From Trichuris trichiura (lineage: Eukaryota; Nematoda; Enoplea; Trichinellida; Trichuridae), in assembly GCA_037903355.1 (NCBI GenBank), contig JBAJFE010000001.1, positions 806,001-870,000 on the forward strand: a DNA stretch of 64,000 bases. Reading direction: 5' to 3'. A program made the translations under genes and the position numbers. Positions within the stretch are counted from its first letter, which is position 1. Every line of letters starts with the position of its first letter. This document shows, piece after piece, positions 59,501 to 64,000 of the stretch. The notes below the pieces were generated by a model. The model ran no database searches. It was not told where the DNA came from and saw only the letters and a list, made by a program, of their open reading frames with translations.

Positions 59501-61663
59501 GAATCTTTCGATAGATAGTGTTTTGTTGTTCTGTTCAGCGGGTATTCGCCAGCTGACCCATACTCGATTTGGCGTTTCAGGTTTCGCAGTGAGATTCACT
59601 GGTGGCAAAGGTGGCCCTTTAGCAATAAAAACGAGATTGAAGAAAAGAACATTGCTTCCCATTTATTTACCTTCAATTGTCACTCGGGCTTGCGCGACAA
59701 TGATACAAGACGGTAAAATGGATACATGGCAGGAATAGTTGCCCTGATGAAGCGTCGACACTACTGGTACGTGGAGACTTTGTCCGCCATGAGGTATTTG
59801 AACAACTCGTGCCATTGTGAATTGTCGTAGCCTTTCAATTGGGTAGCCGTTGAACGACCACCACGGAAGGCTCTGGGAATGTTTTGGCACCTTTGTCAAC
59901 CAGAAATAACGGCACGTTAGAGTCACTGCATTGCCCATAAGCGCATGCGTACTGTTCGGTTCAACCGAGATGGAGATGTCATCTATGTATAGCACGCATA
60001 ATATTTAATTTTAAAATATGGAATAAGTATTAGTGATTAACTCACAGTATACCATTATTTTTACATGCTCTACCACAACCACGTGGCGATAATTAATATT
60101 GCATTCGTAGATTTTATCAGAATCATTCCGAGAGACATGTTCAATTGTCAGAATATCTCGGAACTTAGAAAGGTGAAGCCGCGCGTCACGTGACAATTGA
60201 GTATTATGTATCCTCCATCTTCCATTATTCAGTCTTTGGTTCTCAGCATCTCCACAATGAAGGATCTACAATATTGGCGTTTAAATTAGCGATGAGTAGC
60301 TTTCTTTCACGGGGCATTGTTCAGGTCGATTACCGCTTTTGAATTTTCCAAAACATGAAATTCTTTATGAACATCTCTTCGCTCAGAAATGAGGTGCAGT
60401 GGCGCGACGTACACCTCGATGGTGTGTATCTGTTGACCGAATACATTGAAAGCCAAACACTGGTATACACCACTATCTTCTTCAACCAGTTTGCTAATCT
60501 GTAACCTAGTGAGTGGAGAAATGAGAGAACACACATTTGCATTACACGGTATACATGTTTGAATTGTTTTTTCTTACGGAGTTTGTCCCGTTGGAAATAC
60601 AAAAAGTCTTTAATGGAGGTTCGATGCTTTCGGGTCACGCGCGGTCCGAAAGTGACGGACCTCCATTAAAAGCTTTTTGTACTTCCAACAAGACAAACTC
60701 TGTACGAAGAAAGAATTCAAACATGAAAACGAATGGTTCCGTACCAAAAAGCTATATTTTCTAAACGATTTGTAAGTACAAACACACATACACATGCGTG
60801 TGTGTGTAGTTTTAACGCATGTATCGCCTTGTATAACTTCACATGCGCTATACAAGCATGACGTCATAAAACATACTTGTGTCCGCCTATCTTAATGCGT
60901 CTGCGGTCATCAGGATTGAGCAGTAATGGATTAAGTGAGGTACCATTTTTGAGCCATTCATAGCGTACTGTAGGCTTTCCAAAAGCCTCGCAGGAAAGCT
61001 CCAAACTATTGCCCGCTTTTGCCACTTGATCTGCTGCAAACACTTTCAGTTCTGGTGCGGCTAGAATTCATTACATGTTTTCTCTTCAACGCAGGAAACA
61101 TTTCGTACCAGCAACATCAAGGTATATTTCTTTCGCTTGCCATCCATGTTTATTCTCCGCTACACAACGATATAAACCGGTATGGTGAACTTCTACCAGC
61201 GGTATGTGCAACTCTCGGTTGAAGTTCTCAAGTCGTGCATATGATCCATTCAGTGGTTCATCTACACGGCTCCAACTATATTGAGGGCTTGGACTTCCGT
61301 AGGCGAAGCATTCCAAAATAACATGGCCTCCTTTGACCACGCTTTTCGGAGGCCAGATACGTGGCATTTCTCTCGGAAATCGTGGCTCAAAGCCGAATAC
61401 ACTCCCTAAATGTTGCATTTCCATACTGCAAAGGAACACATCGAGAAAATTACCTTTCCCATCTTGCCTTGACCGTAAGCGGAAAAAAGGACCGTAATGG
61501 CCTGTTTGCAATTCCGAAATAAGCAGAGTACACGCATATCGGTCTTCGTCATTCTTGGTAAAATAGGAAAAGAAAAGTGCACCGTCTTTTCCAACAAAAA
61601 TGCGTTCAGACTCGGCCAGGAAAACTTTGGACGATTTTTGCAGCCAAGCAAACGACACAGAGA
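56553..61663 (-). CDS. CNTN: Contactin (Ig/FN3 GPI-anchored adhesion protein), N-terminus missing
   Basis: Thirteen exons in phase: 61663-61454, 61405-61109, 61060-60877, 60505-60334, 60265-60046, 59982-59671, 59616-59449, 59400-59180, 59130-58954, 57485-57410, 57363-57251, 57198-57009, 56959-56553, giving 914 residues. The order is the end of one Ig domain (DRYACTLL), then four Ig domains (cysteines in VILECFAYG/GLYRCVAEN, LELSCEAFG/GVYQCLAFN, AILHCGDAE/IYECNINY, VTLTCRYF/GNYSCHVS), then four FN3 repeats, and a hydrophobic C-terminal tail NSLLLFCASIITL that fits a GPI signal. This is the contactin layout (6 Ig plus 4 FN3). It acts at the cell surface in neural and septate-junction adhesion in animals. 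Signal peptide, Ig1 and the start of Ig2 must lie beyond the large upstream intron. The intron between the ninth and tenth exons carries a hAT element. Confidence 0.9.
57627..57745 (+). repeat. Penelope 3'-terminal fragment
   Basis: It matches the 3' ends of the Penelope copies near 31.86-31.96 kb (shared gccaacggagca- and ggtaagt-type ends). It lies in a contactin intron. Confidence 0.65.
57826..58300. mobile_element. hAT deletion derivative, 475 bp
   Basis: The ends CAGTGATTCTCACGG and CTTGAGAAACACTG are flanked by GTCTACGC (57818-57825) and GTCTACGT (58301-58308), 7 of 8 matching. It is the inverted-orientation relative of 14949-15356. It sits in a contactin intron without touching exons. 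Confidence 0.88.
60554..60724. repeat. Inverted repeat in a contactin intron
   Basis: Arms of about 68 bp (60554-60621 and 60655-60724), roughly 85% matching, with an inner ctttcgg/ccgaaag stem. It lies in the 371-bp intron between Ig-domain exons. Confidence 0.8.
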
Positions 61664-62783
61664 CTACAAATCATCATACTGGAAAGGCTGTTAGTATTAT
61701 GCCGCCTTGTCGTACAACTGCACGAAAAAATACTGGAGATGCTTCGAAATAGAAATTAAGAGATGAAAAGTGTATTAATATGCACGGCCAAAGAACCGAG
61801 CAATATTTAATATAAGAAGTTAATGTATCACTGTAAAGGATGCGTTTATTTGGAAAATATTTTTTGATTTCGTTTCTGTATCGTTAAATAAATTTCTCTA
61901 TTCCAGTGAGGTAATATTAAACACATTGCTTCTCACAATTAGGGCGTAGATCTTCATGACAAATTTGTTTACGAGAGTGAAACTATGTTAAACAAAACAA
62001 AACTTTTTTCAACTTTCAGGACTAACCTTGACCCTTCGCCAGCAAGCCAGTGACTTGTGGTAAGAAAGACGGGATAAAACTAGCAATGATAGCGGAAGAT
62101 TTGTAACACAAAAGAAAACTGTTATTACGTCTTCTTTCCCGCTCAAGATGGTACATACATGGCCTCGAAAGCTGCGCACAATAAACTTCTGTTTTTATGA
62201 CCCTGCTTCATCATTATTAAAGACAAAATCATGGATCTCCTATTCAAATTACCAAGTAGGTTCTTCAGCTGAGGATCCTGTCTCTGACAAATCATACAAT
62301 TGACATTATTAAAGCATGGAAACGGAATGAAATTGTTTGAACGAGCGATTCTCTTGAGAGCTCTAGCATCTCTGGTGGTCCTGAAAGATTTCGGGGAGGC
62401 TCTGGAAAGGCGAAAGGGCGCTAGAAGATCTAAAGCGCTGCTGAGAAGAAAGTAGGTGAAAGCTCTTTTTGGAAGCTACTTAAGTAGACATTGCAATCCA
62501 GAATACAAATAAATAGCAGATAAAAATTCCTCCCTGCAGGTGGAATAGTTCTGTCTGGCTTGACCTGGGGTTCCGCAAGGTAACTGTGTATGAAAGTTGC
62601 CTGTCTAAACTGTGCTTCCAGACAAATGGGACGCTGCATGCAGCTGCGATAGAGATGCCTCTGGCATCACCTGTAGCTAGTTTTGTCACAACAGCGTACA
62701 GGTCATTCTATGGGTGATTTACAATGAATTACCTTAACTCTTGCATGTTTTCTTTTTTCTTTCTTCGTAGCGGTTTTTTTTAA
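61664..62783. other. Contactin upstream intron, unassigned
   Basis: No Ig exon was found. Around 62370-62440 there is a degenerate stretch resembling the G-rich interior of the MITE at 5989-6197. Confidence 0.35.
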
Positions 62784-63518
62784 TTTTTATTTTAAAATTT
62801 TCCCGGGATTTTCTTAACCCGTTCTTCATTAAACGTTTATTTTAAAAAAACGTTAACGGAGCTTTCGGGCCTCTCCGTGGCCCATCATCAACGTAATTGT
62901 ACCGCCGGTCGGGTCGGCCTTTATGGTTGCAAGCCGCCCCATCCGACCAACTTTGGCAGAGACCTACTGCCGTCAGCTCTGTCTTGAGCCATCAGGTTTC
63001 GGTCTCGCCTAGTCAGTCAGACGGCGCAGCGAGCTTCCAACCGACCTCCCACGACGGCGGCACGAGAACAAATGAGGACCAACGAGCATTCAATCGACGT
63101 TTTCCCGTTTGTTTTCCCGTCAACAAGCAGACAGGTTTTAAACATGCTTTCCCGCCACTCAATCTTCATTCTTTTTCGCCCCTCGTTGTCCTCTTCCTTT
63201 TTTTTCTTCTTTTCTTCTTTTTTCTTTGTTCGTTTTTTTCTTCTTTCTTTTTTCCTTTTTTTCTTTTTTTCTCGCTTTTTGGTGCCCGCGAAACACCGAA
63301 ACACCTGACAGCTCAAGATAGAGCTGACGGCAGTAGGTCTCTGCCAAAGTCGGTCGGATGAGGCGGCTTGCAACCATAAAGGCCGACCCGACCGGCGGTA
63401 CAATTACGCTGATGACGGGCCACGGAGAGGCCCGAAAGCTCCGTTAACGTTTTTTTAAAATAAAGGTTTAATGAAGAACGGGTTAAGAAAATCCCGTGAA
63501 AATTTTAGAATAAAAACT
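62784..63518. mobile_element. Inverted pair of Penelope-type ends
   Basis: Arms of about 220 bp (62784-63002 and 63296-63518) are near-perfect mirrors. Each contains a hammerhead-like core next to the shared cccgaaagctcc motif also found at 34636. Between the arms lies a non-repeated segment and a strong polypyrimidine run (about 63185-63275). There is no coding capacity. Confidence 0.7.
63409..63437 (+). ncRNA. Hammerhead-like ribozyme core
   Basis: CTGATGA (63409-63415), one pyrimidine, a perfect 5-bp stem GGGCC/GGCCC with a 7-nt loop, then GAAA (63434-63437). This is the conserved order C3-A9, stem II, G12-A14. The extra pyrimidine before stem II and the unverified stems I and III leave activity open. 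Confidence 0.5.
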
Positions 63519-64000
63519 CTTGCATGTTGCTAATCTGTAATAATGCATGCTTCCTGCGATAATTAATTCTGGATGATTTCTATTGGTCAACTTTTTTTGA
63601 AATTCAAGAAATGAGGGTTTTAGCCATCGTTCATTTTATTCCATTTTTGTAGTTTTTTTATGAGCTCGAAAAACGCTGTTAAGAAAGTAAAAGCAGACAA
63701 GAATAGATGCAAACCATCCACAGGAGATGTCTCTAGGAGTGGAAGAGGTATACCGGGCGAATACTAGCGGGGCAGGAAGTATATGGGTGCTGGTGAAATC
63801 TGAGCACTGTAGGGGGGAGGTGGTGCGGAAGAGGTTGAGAAATTGTAGTTTGGACATTGTTTCCGGAGGTGCAGGTTTTCTTCCTTTTATAAGACTAGCA
63901 GTTTTCAAAACCTTCAGTGTTAATGAATCTAGAACATCTTAGATAAAAGGCATTTGGCAGTATGAATAGGAGCGATGCAGAGAATTTATGTACAACGTTT
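63519..64000. other. No gene recognised
   Basis: AT-rich. Near 63815-63850 there is a gaggttgagaaattgtag stretch that recalls hAT ends, but no partner terminus was found. Confidence 0.35.

Noticed and set aside
62430..62700. Possible contactin Ig exon on the minus strand
   Set aside because: No conserved Ig cysteine/tryptophan pattern and no usable donor; not convincing as the missing N-terminal exon.
62965..63403. Lysine-rich open frames around 63.0-63.4 kb
   Set aside because: They translate the polypyrimidine tract and the inverted arms; no domain and no splice context.

Overview
The window is eukaryotic. It holds spliced protein-coding genes with very short introns (mostly 45-55 bp) embedded in dense, nested transposable elements. 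Six conserved animal genes could be modelled exon by exon: SGT/SGTA co-chaperone (-), tubulin cofactor D (-), IMP dehydrogenase (-), ribophorin I (-), methionine aminopeptidase 2 (+) and a GPI-type contactin (-, its N-terminus not found in the window). A seventh gene (+) encodes an LDLa-SRCR-CUB transmembrane receptor. A GPI contactin and the tiny introns point to an invertebrate. A clade I (Trichuris/Trichinella-like) nematode is my best guess from intron size and element content, and this is inference only.

Layout. 0.1-6.9 kb: hAT elements, a Penelope RT fragment and solo LTRs. 7.3-9.4 kb: main exons of the receptor gene, whose probable last exon lies at 25.0-25.3 kb. The gap is about 15.6 kb of nested repeats: a Ty3/gypsy element (about 9.8-20.0 kb) carrying a hAT, a hAT deletion derivative and a Merlin element that itself holds a hAT, followed by two more Merlin copies. 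25.4-35.6 kb: SGT, split by one 8.9-kb intron containing pogo-like MITEs, two head-to-head Penelope copies, a mariner, a Merlin fragment and a hAT MITE. 36.7-38.0 kb: mariner remnant. 38.0-41.6 kb: TBCD. 42-46.7 kb: mariner remnants, a direct-repeat pair and inverted repeats. 47.4-49.8 kb: IMPDH. 50.3-53.7 kb: RPN1. 54.3-56.5 kb: MetAP2. 56.55-61.7 kb: contactin. 62.8-63.5 kb: inverted Penelope ends.

The host genes are housekeeping (ER glycosylation, protein N-terminal processing, tubulin folding, guanylate synthesis, tail-anchored protein chaperoning) plus two surface/adhesion proteins. They do not form an operon-like pathway. I found no new defence or biosynthetic system. The most informative content is mobile-element archaeology: several insertions have exact target-site duplications, two are confirmed by an empty paralogous site in the same window, and Penelope ends carry hammerhead-like cores. 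No alignment or database search was run; family names rest on motif recognition.
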